Source of the DNA: Nomia melanderi
Taxonomy: Eukaryota > Arthropoda > Insecta > Hymenoptera > Halictidae
NCBI RefSeq assembly: GCF_051020985.1
Contig: NC_135002.1
Location: 4,588,001-4,652,000 of the forward strand
Direction of reading: 5' to 3'
Length of the DNA: 64,000 bases
Both the position numbers and the translations under genes were made by a program. The notes under the pieces were generated by a model, which ran no database searches, was not told where the DNA came from, and was given only the letters and a program-made list of their open reading frames with translations. Positions 1 through 10,462 of this stretch are shown here, in pieces. The stretch's first letter is position 1. Each line of letters begins with the position of its first letter.

Positions 1-659
1 ATGATCATGAGATTTCGATGACGTTCCCCGGTAGATGAAGCCGTCGATACCTAACACATAAGGAATAGTATATCCGAGTGACGTTCACGTAGAATTACTT
101 CGGTTAAATTGCGCCATACGCAAATAGACGAGCTCCTTGGGAGTTCTGTGCGTGATAGCACGAGTTGGATTGATATTTAATTGCGGAAAGTGGAACATCG
201 AACAGTTTACCGCGTACACAACGTTATAGCGATTTATCCCCGCGTATCGCGCGAGATTTGTTATTCCGTTTCAATTTGTTTAATAGGGGATTCCAATAAA
301 AGACTCGAACGGGTGGATTCAATTTGTTTAATAGAGAATTTCGATTAATCCTTGACGGTCGATCGTACGAACGTCGCGCGCGGATTATTATTTATCGACG
401 CCGAGTGTCCACATAATATTCCGTTCCGATTATCTTCGAAATTTAAATATTCACCGTCCGGCCGATCGCGAAAGAGATCCGCAATTTATAACGCGGGATT
501 CGAAGGGGCGAATATAATCTACACGGATACAATGGAACTTTCGCTCCGATCGAATGAAAACTTATTAATATATGCGGGGTCGCTTAACTCCGCTATGAGA
601 AAAGTTTCCGCGAACTTAGATCTCCGATCGAGTTAACGATTGAGTTATCCTTGAGAAAG
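1..659. other. Non-coding sequence, no gene recognised
   Basis: Mixed-composition DNA. A short motif, TTCAATTTGTTTAATAG, occurs twice near 268 and 317 as a direct repeat about 49 bp apart. The open frame at 352-636 (94 codons) has no recognisable domain and is not convincing as a gene. Nothing else is supported. Confidence 0.5.
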
Positions 660-870
660 CGGCGCGGCCGAGCCTCTACAGAGTCAAGGAGAATGCAACA
701 GTTCTTGGTCAGACGAGTGGACTACGTCAGCGCGCAGTCAGCCAAGGAGATCAAGCCAGCGGATAACACGACGAGTAGAATAGTATCGAGTGTTGTCAGC
801 TGAGCGATTCCAGTGTAACCTGTAGAATAAGTGGGGACGGTCGGTATGTAGTCAGACGAGGCGAAAGAAA
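660..870 (+). promoter_or_regulatory. Possible transcription start and non-coding first exon (speculative)
   Basis: A GC-rich stretch of unique sequence contains several arthropod initiator-like motifs (CAGTC near 737 and 851) and the ten-base motif GTCAGACGAG twice (near 709 and 851). A GGTATGT near 843, in GTCGGTATGTAG, could serve as a splice donor. The composition looks like a 5' untranslated exon of an insect gene, but there is no TATA box, no open frame and no transcript evidence. It could equally be an ordinary CpG-rich patch. Confidence 0.15.
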
Positions 871-1645
871 TATTTTATTGCGTGATATTCCGTTTCGAAA
901 TGTTCTACTTCTGCATATTTTATTATCCAATACAATTGAAAGACTATAAACCTTTTTCTAAGTCTATTTTCAATGTTTAAGAAAATTATTATATAACTCA
1001 TTATCTACTAACCCAAAGATAACACTTTAACACGTTCACACCAGCGCTGTAATTCTCAAAATTGATAAAAATATTGAAATCAATAAGTAAATTAATTCTC
1101 AACTATATGGCGTTTTCTAAATTACTAAACCATTTGACGAGCCACATATTTGATGCTGCACACCGTCTAGTGAGCCATCACTGTCTAGTGTTAAGAGAAT
1201 CGCACTAGATTTTTAATTCGCTTTCCACAGCGTAACAAAATTATATCATCGATGATTACTCGAGTTTAACTCAGTAATTTACTCGTCAATATCCCATCCA
1301 ACTGCTAACATAAACAAAACACTTTTCACCAGAAACAAATTGATTCTCTCGCCTCCGTCGTTCTAACCGGTCATGTCCCAATCGAAGCCACAGACATCGA
1401 TCAGAATCGTTCCTAAAAATCCCGTCCCCCGATTCAATAGATCATCATGATGGATAGTTTCTCGGATTCAATATCGACTCGCGCGATTTCCATCAGTCAC
1501 AACATCCCGCACGATCGAAGTGCCCGGCGCGCGAGCGACTTTCAATCACGATTCATCGCCTCGTTCGCAGTAACTTGCATTACAACTTGCGTCGCATTGT
1601 AACTTCCAATCGATCTTCCGGCCTTAACGGTTCGACTGGCAACGA
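871..1645. other. AT-rich intergenic DNA with a weak TTAA-bounded segment
   Basis: Mostly AT-rich, unremarkable sequence. The segment 1027-1194 starts TTAACACG and ends CTAGTGTTAA, so it has the TTAA plus CAC outer form of several MITE families here. The inverted match stops after TTAACAC, so I do not call it an element. A direct repeat (CCGTCTAGTG and CTGTCTAGTG) lies just inside its right end. Confidence 0.4.
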
Positions 1646-1800
1646 GATAATACGTCCCAGGACGAATGTCGACATTCCGGCGAGATCAGATGTTCCTATT
1701 TGGAGGACTAAGTCGCGGACAAATGATTCAATTAGTGAAACAGCAACAGATCAGCAGGTAGTTTCCTGTTTTACTGTTAATTGAGCGATCGATGTGTAAT

Positions 1801-2082
1801 TTAACACATTGTTGACCGGCAATTTTACGCGGAAGTTATCACATGTTATCCGTTATTATTCTGGAATTATATATTTTTGTAATTAAACTGAGAAAATGTA
1901 AATAAACTTCGATATACTCTATTTATACATAATCAATTGAAATGAAACTTTCGACATATCTGTGACGTAACTGTGAATATTTTATTTCTGAAATATTCTA
2001 CATTGGCTTGCGTTCCAAACGTTGAAATGGTTAATGCAAGTGTAAGCACGAGTTAACTCGTGACCGGTCAACAGTGTGTTAA
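1801..2082. mobile_element. H-family TTAA MITE, complete
   Basis: This 282 bp element begins TTAACACATTGTTGACCGG and ends CCGGTCAACAGTGTGTTAA, an inverted pair of about 19 bp with one or two mismatches, including the TTAA target duplication. A perfect 16 bp palindrome, CACGAGTTAACTCGTG, lies at 2047-2062 just inside the right end, beside a second one (TGACCGGTCA). There is no coding capacity. It is inserted inside a B element, and its right TTAA is shared with the adjoining A element. Confidence 0.75.
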
Positions 2083-2308
2083 CCCTTTGCATTCGGCAGT
2101 TTTCCACTAGAAATATTTTAATATTCGACGATGGAATAAAAACGATATTTTGTGGAATTCGAAGGAAAATCGTACATTTCGGGAATAAAGTTATTTTATT
2201 TTAATATTTCTCAAATTGATGCGTTATACCGAGTATAATATTAAATATCGAATTTTATATTTTACTGTGTGAAATGAAATGTGAGAGTCACCTATCGAGT
2301 ATAGGTTA
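2079..2308 (-). mobile_element. A-family TTAA MITE
   Basis: It starts TTAACCCTTTGCATTCGGC and its interior follows the A family in reverse relative to the copy at 2457-2703 (CACTAGAAATATTTTAATATT, then GTGAGAGTCACC). The right end is decayed to CGAGTATAGGTTAG where CGAGTGCAAAGGGTTAA is expected. It shares its left TTAA with the H element, so it landed in the TTAA at H's edge. Sequence of the host B element resumes immediately after it. Confidence 0.7.
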
Positions 2309-2360
2309 GCTTCATCTGCCGAAGGTTTTGTACATTTCAAAGGATCTTCTTCCGCAAAGG

Positions 2361-2703
2361 GTTAACCCTTTGCACTCGACAATATTTTTCATTAAAAATA
2401 TTCATTACTTTCTGACTGAGTATTAACGATATTTTTCGCAACTAACACAATTGATTGCAACCCTTTGCACTCGAGAGGTGACTCTCACTCGCCACTTGAT
2501 TTCATACAGTGAAACTATAAAATTTGATATTTAATATTATACCACGCGTAATGCATCAATTTGAGAAGTATTGAAATAAAATAGCTTTGTTCCTCGATGT
2601 ACGTGTGATTTCTCTTCGAACGAATTTCACAAAATATCGTCTTTATCTCATCAGCAAATATTAAAATATTTCTAGTGAAAAATTGCCGAGTGCAAAGGGA
2701 TAA
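2361..2703 (+). mobile_element. Two A-family MITEs, one truncated, in opposite orientations
   Basis: A truncated A copy (2361-2460, reverse) begins at the same TTAA that ends the B element. It is followed by a nearly complete A copy (2457-2703, forward), which starts CAACCCTTTGCACTCGAG and ends CCGAGTGCAAAGGGATAA, so its right TTAA has mutated to ATAA. Open frames on both strands here are element sequence, not genes. Subterminal GTGACTCTCAC forms a short palindrome inside the left end. Confidence 0.75.
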
Positions 2704-3829
2704 TAAAATAAAGCTAAAACTATGGTCAAAATATAAAACACGTAAAAAGTACAACTCAATGCCACGGAGGCCAATACACGACTCTTCTCTCGCCACTCTC
2801 TTACAGGCATTCTCTCCCAAAAATCATTCTCTCCCCCACAAGCATTCTTCTCACTCGCACTCGTCACAAACACTCCGATGCACCCCTGGAAAGCTGGCCC
2901 TAATCTTGGGTCCGCGACGTTGCGCAGGCCACTTTCCCTCGACCGTTTTACAACCTGTCCTTCACTCACACTCATTCTTACATTCACTCTTCCTGAAAAT
3001 ACTTCAAGCTACGCTAGAAATTCTAGATACTACAGTAACAAAATTTCTTAAACCCTTTGCGCAAGGGAAGTTCTAAAAACGATCCACCCTGGAACTGAAC
3101 GCCACTGTACTAAAGGGTTAATTTCGTTGCAAAGTGAAACGCGAACGCGTTCGACAGTCAAAGGGCCCGAGAAGGCTGAAATATCCATCGAATGCGAGTG
3201 TTCGTGAAAAAGCGCACGCCCCGGGGATTCGCGGGGCGTGTGAACACACCGGAAGTAACGCGGCCGCGCGCACGCAACGCGGAAGACACGGAAACGCGGC
3301 GAGTGGAGTCGGTATACTAAATTCCCCCAGGTTGACACGTCCCGTCTTCGCCGGCGCTCGTTGCCGCATTAGCCGCCGGGACGGAGCGAGGTCGCCGCTG
3401 GAAATGCGGCAGCATTTCTGCATTAACACGCGCGTGCCAGCGCGCCGTTGACTTCGCCGGGCTGCTGGGAACAGAGACGCCGCGATCCTTTCGCCGGCGT
3501 CGGGCGCCACCGACGAAATCCCTTTCAGCGGTTTTTTGCGACCGGTATTTCCAGCGGGCGATGATTTTTTGTTCTCATTCTTGCGGTGGCTTTGGCCGGA
3601 TATCCAGCGGACAGGAAGGATTACAGTTTGTCGCCTTTAATTTATTCTATTGCGAGAATCCCGGCGAGTGTGCTGTTTGTGTGGATGATCGATGGATTAC
3701 CTCGTCGATGTATAATCTTAGATGAATGTATGTATGTTGCTACTGACTCTTCGCGTAAGGTTGATATATGACACAGTATGTGTAATGAATTACGATTTCT
3801 TAATGAATCAATCGATCGATGAAGGTTTT
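2704..3829. other. Pyrimidine-rich stretch followed by a CpG-rich island
   Basis: Positions 2770-2990 are rich in C and T with many CACTC and CTCTC motifs. TTAAACCCTTTGCG (about 3049) and TAAAGGGTTAA (ending 3121) bound a 70 bp segment that may be a decayed MITE. From 3130 to 3560 the sequence is CpG-rich and has overlapping open frames on both strands, as such composition produces by chance. No domain, splice structure or RNA gene is evident. Confidence 0.5.
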
Positions 3830-3836
3830 TTTTTAT

Positions 3837-4088
3837 TTTAATCGTGAGTATATAGATATTTGTTGAATCTGTGTTACATTTGGTTTTTTATTGTATGGAA
3901 TTTATTGAGAATAGTCGAGAAATTATGAGACTTCTGTTGATTAACAGGTTCGATCCTCGATGATGAGTCCTTTCGATTTTAATCGTGAGTATATAGAAAT
4001 TTGTTGAATCTGTGTTACATTTGTTTTTTTACTTATGGAATTTATTGAGAATAGTCGAGAAGTTATAAGACTTCTTCTGTTGATTAGA
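3837..4088. repeat. Local tandem duplication, 140 bp period
   Basis: TTTTAATCGTGAGTATATAG begins at 3837 and recurs at 3977. Each copy continues through TTGTTGAATCTGTGTTACATT, a T-run, GGAATTTATTGAGAATAGTCG and GACTTCTGTTGATTA. Differences are mainly short indels and T-run length changes. Nothing suggests coding. Confidence 0.8.
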
Positions 4089-4880
4089 ATGTTCCCCGAG
4101 GCAAGAATGAACTAAGAATATTATATGGTACAATTTCACTGACGCCATAAACGCCGAGAGGCCCCAGTTCGCCCATTATTCGGCGCACCAGAGCACACAC
4201 GGGTACCCACGGTTATTGGCAAATTAATATCGCGGTGCCAGTTTTGATACGCGTTTGATGTCGAGTTTCAATTAACTACACGCAGTTCGTCGGCACAGTT
4301 AAGCCTATAATAAATATTATACGTGTATTACGCGTGATTTATGCGTTTAGATATAGCGCCGCGCGATGATTAATTGCTTTCTGTCTCTCCGCTCATAATC
4401 CTCGACTATCGCTCCTAACTAGAACGACGTATTAAAAATTCTCCGTTCAACTGTCGAAAGCGTTAATCCAAAATTCCTAAACGCCGCTGCGGAGCAACTG
4501 TAAAACTTATGGCGCGTGAAGCGTAGGTTATATCTTCTCACAACACGCTTTATATCTCTTCCGAAAGGTGCTGATAGTTATCCAAACACCATATAATCCT
4601 GTCGAGCCGCGAAATTACTCGTAAAATACCTAACACACATCATCATTCTTAATAATATTTTTCTGCTTTAAAATACGTACGATAGAGTCTGCCATAAAAC
4701 ATACCAGACAAAATTCCGTCGTTCGATGTGTATTGGAAAACTATACGCTCCTCGATTATAATATTGTTTCAGACACAATGGACTGTTGTAGTTAATTTTA
4801 AGGAACTGTATGTGTGTGTGTTTAGTGCGGAGGGTGCATGAGGCATTTTCTACATCCAAAAACAAGCGACATCAGATATC
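4089..4880. other. Non-coding sequence, nothing recognised
   Basis: Part CpG-rich, part TAAT-rich. Around 4225-4390 there are several ATTA and TAAT motifs (for example GATTAATTGC), which are generic homeodomain-type sites. No repeat, gene or RNA could be identified. Confidence 0.5.
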
Positions 4881-5215
4881 CTGTTTTAAGTCACTCGCTC
4901 TGTATATACAGTTTTTATTCGTTAAGCATTCAATTACATTTTTATCCCACATTTGATGAATTACTCCCGGCCATCGAAGAGCCTCGGCGTCATTAGACTC
5001 CTCGAATCGAGTGGACACCCATCGAACACTCGTAATTTCCTGCTCAACTGTTTTAAATCACTCACCCTGTGTATACTGTTTTCATTCATTAAGTAGTCAA
5101 CTACATTTTTATCCCACATTTGACGAATTACTCTCTACTATCGAAGATCCTCAGTGTCATTAGACTCCTCGAATCGAGTGGACACCCATCGAACACTCGC
5201 AATTTCCCGGCCGAC
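4881..5215. repeat. Tandem duplication, 167 bp period
   Basis: Two copies of a unit begin near 4881 and 5048. Both contain TTTTTATCCCACATTTGA (4939 and 5106) and then CATTAGACTCCTCGAATCG, AGTGGACACCCATCGAACAC and AATTTCC. The shared stretch carries short open frames on both strands, but none is gene-like. The copies differ by scattered substitutions. Confidence 0.85.
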
Positions 5216-6105
5216 TGTTTTCGAGCCGACGATACTTTTCGGTGTTCGCCGGCTAATTCGAACGATCACGGGAGCCAATCCGCTGTGGATTTCACGCGAA
5301 CGGCAGACCGGAAATGAGGGCTGTCGGCAGATCGATCGGGGGTTGTTCGCTGAATGCTCGCGCGGGCCTCGGACTCCGGCCACATCCGTTCTCTAAATAT
5401 GTCGGGTAATATTGTCCGTGCGATTCGCCGAGCCGGGACAGGGGACCGGTCGCGCCTGGTTAACAAACGATCGATTCTCATGGCAAAGACGCTCCCAGCC
5501 ATCGAGCCACGTATTATCGCCGATGCTTTCAGCGTTGCGATAATCTCGCGCAATACGCGTGACAGTCGGAACGTAAACAGCTGTGCTGTCCTCGGGCTCT
5601 TTGCTTCGCGCTCCGTTGCCGCTGCTCTGTGATATTGCGGCGGAATGATGTACACGATGATTCTTGGACGATCTTTCAATCGTCCTGTTATCAATGTATC
5701 TCCAAATGAAATTTCCACTTCAAGTAGAATGGAAAATTTCGTTGCATTCCTTCCAAATTGTCGATATTAAAACGTCACACGAGCTTAGTAGCGAATGTAA
5801 ATAGTACCGCAAGGGGTTAAATCGTGCCGGAAAGGGTTCAGACGAGACGAATAATTGATGGCTCTTTGAAAGTGTATATTCGCAATCACAGTTGCGAAAC
5901 AGGAATATATCCTGTCGCTAGCTGCGTGATATTCTCCCGTGTTTCCACCAATGGAACACACTGACGAGCATCTCCGGGAAATCCAGGCGAGATACGCGAA
6001 CGTTTGCACATGTCTGTGCTTTTAAAGGCGTTGCGTCTTGTTTGTAACCCTTAAAAAAGACACAGAGCACTTTGTTTCCCGTCTGCCGCGTTTCCCCGGA
6101 TTCAC
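5216..6105. other. CpG-rich sequence without a recognisable gene
   Basis: Overlapping open frames on both strands (longest 150 codons at 5266-5718, minus) are rich in Arg, Ser and Ala and show no family signature. Fragments GGGGTTAAATCG and GGAAAGGGTTCAG near 5815-5840 may be remnants of TTAA MITE ends. Confidence 0.4.
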
Positions 6106-6168
6106 CGCGGCGCGCGTGAAAATCGACGAAACGCGGCGCGCGTGAAAATCGACGAAACGCGGCGCGCG
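6106..6168. repeat. GC-rich minisatellite, 26 bp unit
   Basis: CGCGGCGCGCGTGAAAATCG followed by ACGAAA occurs at 6106 and 6132, and the repeat restarts at 6158. That gives two and a half copies with almost no divergence, which suggests recent slippage. Confidence 0.9.
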
Positions 6169-8277
6169 GAGGAACGTTTCTGTTCCATATCCGAGAATAA
6201 TGCCGGGTCCGGCGGCCCGCTGGTATTCTTCGCCGCGAGCTCGTGGAAACGGTGAATCCTCTTTTTCGACCGCCATTCACAATTGCAGTGAGCTATGCGC
6301 CGCGTTGTCGACACATGCCATCGCGGGGACACATTCTTTCTCCCAGGAAATGCGAAACGCCATGGGACGCTATAAATTTCGCCCGCAGGGAATTGTCCGT
6401 GTTCGAGCTGATGCGTCTGGCAAAGAGCGTCGCTGGTTTTTTTTCCCTAGAATTTTTAGGGGGTCCCTCGTAACACGTGATCCGTGGATTTCGACTGTGA
6501 CTTTTGGATCACTCGCGGAAATGGTTGATCGTGAGGACTAATTGGGATATATTAATTCTTTCGATTAGCGTCTACGAACGTATCTTCGTGATCTTAGGAA
6601 TTTAGAGTATAGGAAAATTCTCGAAGATCCTGTTGGTAATCGAAACGACAGATGTTCCATTGTAATTTAAGGATTTCGTTATAATTTAAGGAGACTTATG
6701 TTTCTGTAACGAAAGTTATTTTAGACTTCTTATAACGTTATTAGCCCTTAATTGGAAGTATTGCAAGTTTATACACCGAAAAATGCCGTAATATAGAGAA
6801 CAAGCGGGAAGAAGTTCACAGAAGTAACATACCACAGTGCACAACGCGTTAATTGTAAATATTACAGCAATAACAGTGACAAACACAACAAAATGATTTT
6901 CGCACATGCATCGCTTATATATATTGCTCTGTTAAGGGTTGATAATATCAGTGAAGCCCACATTTGTTTTAGAAAACTGACTCGCAGATCGCCAGCGAAA
7001 AAGACAACTCACAACTTTCAAACGATACACATCATACAAGCGCGTCTTAGTGTTCAGACATAATTGTACACACAAAAAATACAATCCACTCAGGAAGAAG
7101 CGAGCGGTTTCATTTAATCAGCTCCAAGTAAGGACGCTGCTGTGAACGCCCAACATTGAAGTATTGGTTATAAAGTAGCAATTCTTAAGACATCCGCCTT
7201 AAACATTTCAATATCCACTGGCCGTTAATTCAGCGAGTGGAGCGGGCCATACAAAGAAAGTTTCTTTCACATCTTTGAATAAACCCTTTGCTCCCGCTTC
7301 AACGCCTGTCACCGCGTATAAAAATCACATCTGATCAACGATGTCGATGGACGTCGAGGAAACAAATAGCAGAGTGAATCTACAATCGTCGCGTAAATTG
7401 GAAGCAGTGGATCACGAATGTTCCTCCGTGTCCCATTCGACGAAACCCTTGGGTCAGCGTATCGCGGGTCGAATCGACAGCTTCCTGCCGTGATCCGTTC
7501 GGAGTGACCCGCACGGGGCGAGGGAAACGGGATCGAATTGAGCCGAGCCAAGGGCTCGGGGAAAAATGAGTGGACTCGTGACGAGAATTGAAAAGCAGAC
7601 GGGGATGAATGGCCAGGAAACTGGCGGCGCCAAAGGAAACGCGTCGCTCGTAATTACGAGGCACGCTTCAAACCGGAAGAGGACACGGGGCCAATTTCAG
7701 TGCCTCCCGGCCTTTTCATCCCGCGCTGCGATAATGCTCGACCTTTCCCCGTTCGTTCCGATGTTCTTTCACGGATACATTCTAAACGATCGCGTGCACG
7801 CCGATAATCCGCTGGCCCGACCGTTTACATCGCCGATCCACTCGTCCGACGATAGTTCGAACTCGTTCCACTTATATTATCGTTCACTCGGTCGTGTTCA
7901 ATTTTCTGGTACACGTTTCTTAACTTGTGTACCGTTTCGATACTCGTAGTGTTGGTATATTGTAGCTCGTGTTTTGGAACTAGTTTCCTCAGTCGTCTGA
8001 CTATGTGCATTCTCAATCTACTTATATATAAGTAATTATTCGTGGCCAGGGATATTGGATTTGTCGCGTAGCGTTTGCGACGATGTGACGGTATTTTCGG
8101 AGATTTTCTTTCGGATGAATTCAAGTTCTAAGGAAATGTTAGCGAGTTTTATAGTAGATTCATGATAGAATGGTTTTCACATTTCCTATGAAGTTCGGAT
8201 ATGATGCTTCTCTCGGAGTAACATTAAATCTACATACGTTTGAAACGAAGAAATTCATTTTTGTAGTATCGTAGTTT
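6169..8277. other. Alternating CpG-rich and AT-rich non-coding DNA
   Basis: 6170-6540 and 7370-7960 are CpG-rich with chance open frames on both strands; 6540-7250 is AT-rich. No domain, RNA gene or clear repeat was found. AAACCCTTTGCTCCCGC near 7280 resembles a stray MITE end without a partner. Confidence 0.4.
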
Positions 8278-8690
8278 TAATCTTTAGCACTCCAGGTTGT
8301 TTTGTAATCTATCAGCAACTGCAACTAATTTTTATGATATTCCTAATGAAAATGAGAGACAAATGTATAAATATCGTGTTTCATTGGGTTTTTCAAGTTT
8401 CGAAGAGTGAAGGTGTGTATGTGTGTGTTGCGAGTTTAATTGGTTTATGTATCAGTTTGCGTGGTGTTGAATCGATTTCTTGAATAATTTGTTAGAGGAA
8501 TGTTTGTTATGTTTTTAATCACTGTGGAAAGAGTTTAGTGTTAGGTTGGATTATGTTGGATCATGTTATGCTACAACATTTCTTTGATCTTTTATTCTCC
8601 TTCTTCGTAGAACATTCGGATGTGCGGAAAATCGATTAATTTTACGGTGGTTTCTTTAAGATTCATTGAAATATTTAATATCCTATGTTT
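8278..8690 (-). mobile_element. D-family MITE, truncated at one end
   Basis: Read in this direction it follows the reverse complement of the complete D copy at 43659-44096 over nearly its whole length: TTTAGCACTCCAGGTTG, then ATCTATCAGCAACTGCAAC, GGTTTTTCAAGTTTCGAAGAG, TTGCGTGGTG, GAGTTTAGTGTTAGGTTGGA and GGTTTCTTTAAGATTCATTG. It loses similarity after about 8690, so the ACTCTGTAGGC end is missing. There is no coding capacity. Confidence 0.8.
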
Positions 8691-9540
8691 TATTAAAATA
8701 AAACATTTAAATTCCATTAATACCACATATAATAGCACTAGAGTAATGTAATAAATATTGATATTTTGTGTAGGTGTGGGAATGTTAATTTTTAGATAGA
8801 AATTTATTGAAAGTTTCAGTCGCAAACTTCTTCTCTTAACCTTGAAATTCTGAGTTGTCTTTTGATTTAATGGCCTGAAGTTTGTAAATGTTTATAAGGG
8901 ATATCAGTGAACGTAAATGCGTTGAACGGAGTTTCAATGGAACGTTTATCGTTCATCGAGAAGAACAAGGGAAGCCCTGTATAGCGTGTGCGTCCTTAGT
9001 AATGGCCGGGGTGGCTCGTAACACGTGAGAGCCGATTTCCTATCTCAGTTTCCCAGCTCGACCTCTAGGAAACTCAAGGACGTCTCTCTAGGAAACTCAG
9101 GGACGAATTGACAAGAAGCTGACGGCTCGGCACGTAGAGACGAAGGACAGAGATCCCTCGGGGAACGTAGACTATCCTGTATAGAGCGCAGGAGAGGAGT
9201 AAGTCTCCTGAAATTTTGATGCGAGGGAAATGAATTTGAGGAAATGCCTGGGATACTGTTTCCGTCGCCGGAAAAACGGGTGTACCAGTTGCGTTGGGAA
9301 ATCTCGCGATCGTGGTATGCAAAATGGCCGAGGAAGGAGGTCATATTAAAAGTTTATTTCCTGTCGGACGATATTTTAGTGAGATTAATTTTATATCTAT
9401 TGAAATGGTTGTACAACGGTAATATGGTAATTAGATAACAGAGAAGAATTGGGAAACGAAGATAACGTGCATTAATATCGGAAACTAGAAATTCCAATAC
9501 AAGATGTAGCATTTATAATAGAGAGTTTAGTGAAGATTAG
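8691..9540. other. AT-rich DNA with a small mixed patch, nothing recognised
   Basis: 9040-9340 is moderately GC-rich and contains the near-direct repeat CTAGGAAACTCAAGGACG and CTAGGAAACTCAGGGACG (about 9066 and 9090). No gene or mobile element is supported. Confidence 0.4.
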
Positions 9541-9606
9541 ATAGAGCATCTAGTAGAGCAACAGTTTTTCACCAAAGCAACCTGGGTTCGAATCCCGTCA
9601 CTGATA
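9541..9606 (+). pseudogene. Degenerate tRNA-like sequence
   Basis: The segment carries TAGTAGAGC, like the end of an A box and D arm, and GGGTTCGAATCCC, an excellent B box and T-loop motif, at tRNA-like spacing. TTTTTCACC in between is reminiscent of a Glu (TTC) anticodon loop. However, the anticodon stem does not pair and I cannot form a full acceptor stem. A dead tRNA or the head of a tRNA-derived SINE fits better than a functional gene. Confidence 0.35.
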
Positions 9607-9679
9607 AATTAATTTTTCATTCTCCAAAATTATTCTACACATTCCACTCCAAGAACAAAAGCAGTGTACAATACACTGG

Positions 9680-10135
9680 ATGTAACAAAACAAATTCAGA
9701 TCACGGAAAAGGAATGGAAAATTCATCCCAATATTGGAAAGAATGTCCAATGCATTCCAGGGAAGAAAAACAAAACTCTTGTATATATAGAAGAAAAAAA
9801 TAGTTTGCAGACTTTTCTCTGAATCTTTAAAATCACGCCGAAGATAGAAGAGAAACACATATTATCAATTCCTCCAAAATCCACAGATTCTCCAATTACT
9901 CCAAAATCCAAACAACATCAAGAAGATCGCCGCTCACATTACCAAATGCAACAAAGAAAATTCAGATCACGGAAAAGCAATGAAAAATTCATTCCGAATG
10001 CCGGAAAGAATGTTGAATGCATGCCAGGGGGAAGCACGAGAGGAGAAAAAAAGTAGTTTGTATTCGCGGGAATTTTCTGAATCTTTAAAATCAGCCAAGG
10101 AAAGGAAAGATAGTGGAACACACAGGCGTGTCTGG
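9680..10135. repeat. Direct duplication, about 265 bp period
   Basis: ATTCAGATCACGGAAAAG at about 9695 recurs at about 9960. Both copies continue with AATTCAT, CGGAAAGAATGT, ATGCATGCCAGGG-like sequence, AAAAAATAGTTTG and TTTTCTGAATCTTTAAAATC. The copies have diverged by substitutions and indels, so this is an older local duplication. Small open frames within it are not conserved between copies. Confidence 0.75.
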
Positions 10136-10427
10136 GAGAGGAGGGAGGGGGCGGGTACGTGTATATACACATACGTGAGGAACGATCACTACAAAATTCA
10201 AGGGAAAACGGGGACGAGTTTTCCAATAGGCATGGGACCGAAACCACGGGAACCATTTTCCGCGACGTGACAGGTGTTCGTGATTTCAGAGTTCGAGAGC
10301 AGCAGCACGGCTGTAGCAGGAGAGAGAAGAGAGAGAACTCTCCTGAATATCACGGAAACGAGTGGAATGCGCTTTTCCCGTGTTGCGTGCTTTCATGGAT
10401 CCGAGTGTTTCGTGGGAAAAACTCTCC

Positions 10428-10430
<3 letters not shown>

Positions 10431-10462
<32 letters not shown>
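10431..10462. repeat. (TC)n microsatellite
   Basis: A nearly pure CT dinucleotide run of about 14 units. It lets all frames of the surrounding CpG-rich stretch stay open, giving Ser/Leu repeats in the chance open frames. Confidence 0.95.

Larger units (their letters stand above)
1646..2364 (-). mobile_element. B-family MITE interrupted by nested H and A elements
   Basis: The two ends match the B family copied intact at 62717-62929. The left part (about 1655-1800) carries the GGACGAATGTCGACATT end and the GACTAAGTCGCGGACAAATGA interior. The right part (about 2305-2364) resumes with TAGCTTCATCTGCCGAAGG and ends TTCCGCAAAGGGTTAA. Between them sit an H element (1801-2082) and an A element (2079-2308), entering at a TTAA in the B interior. 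The left terminus is decayed. Order of events: B first, then H and A. Confidence 0.65.

Noticed and set aside
1027..1194. TTAA-bounded segment as a complete MITE
   Set aside because: Only TTAACAC matches in inverted orientation and no second copy is seen.
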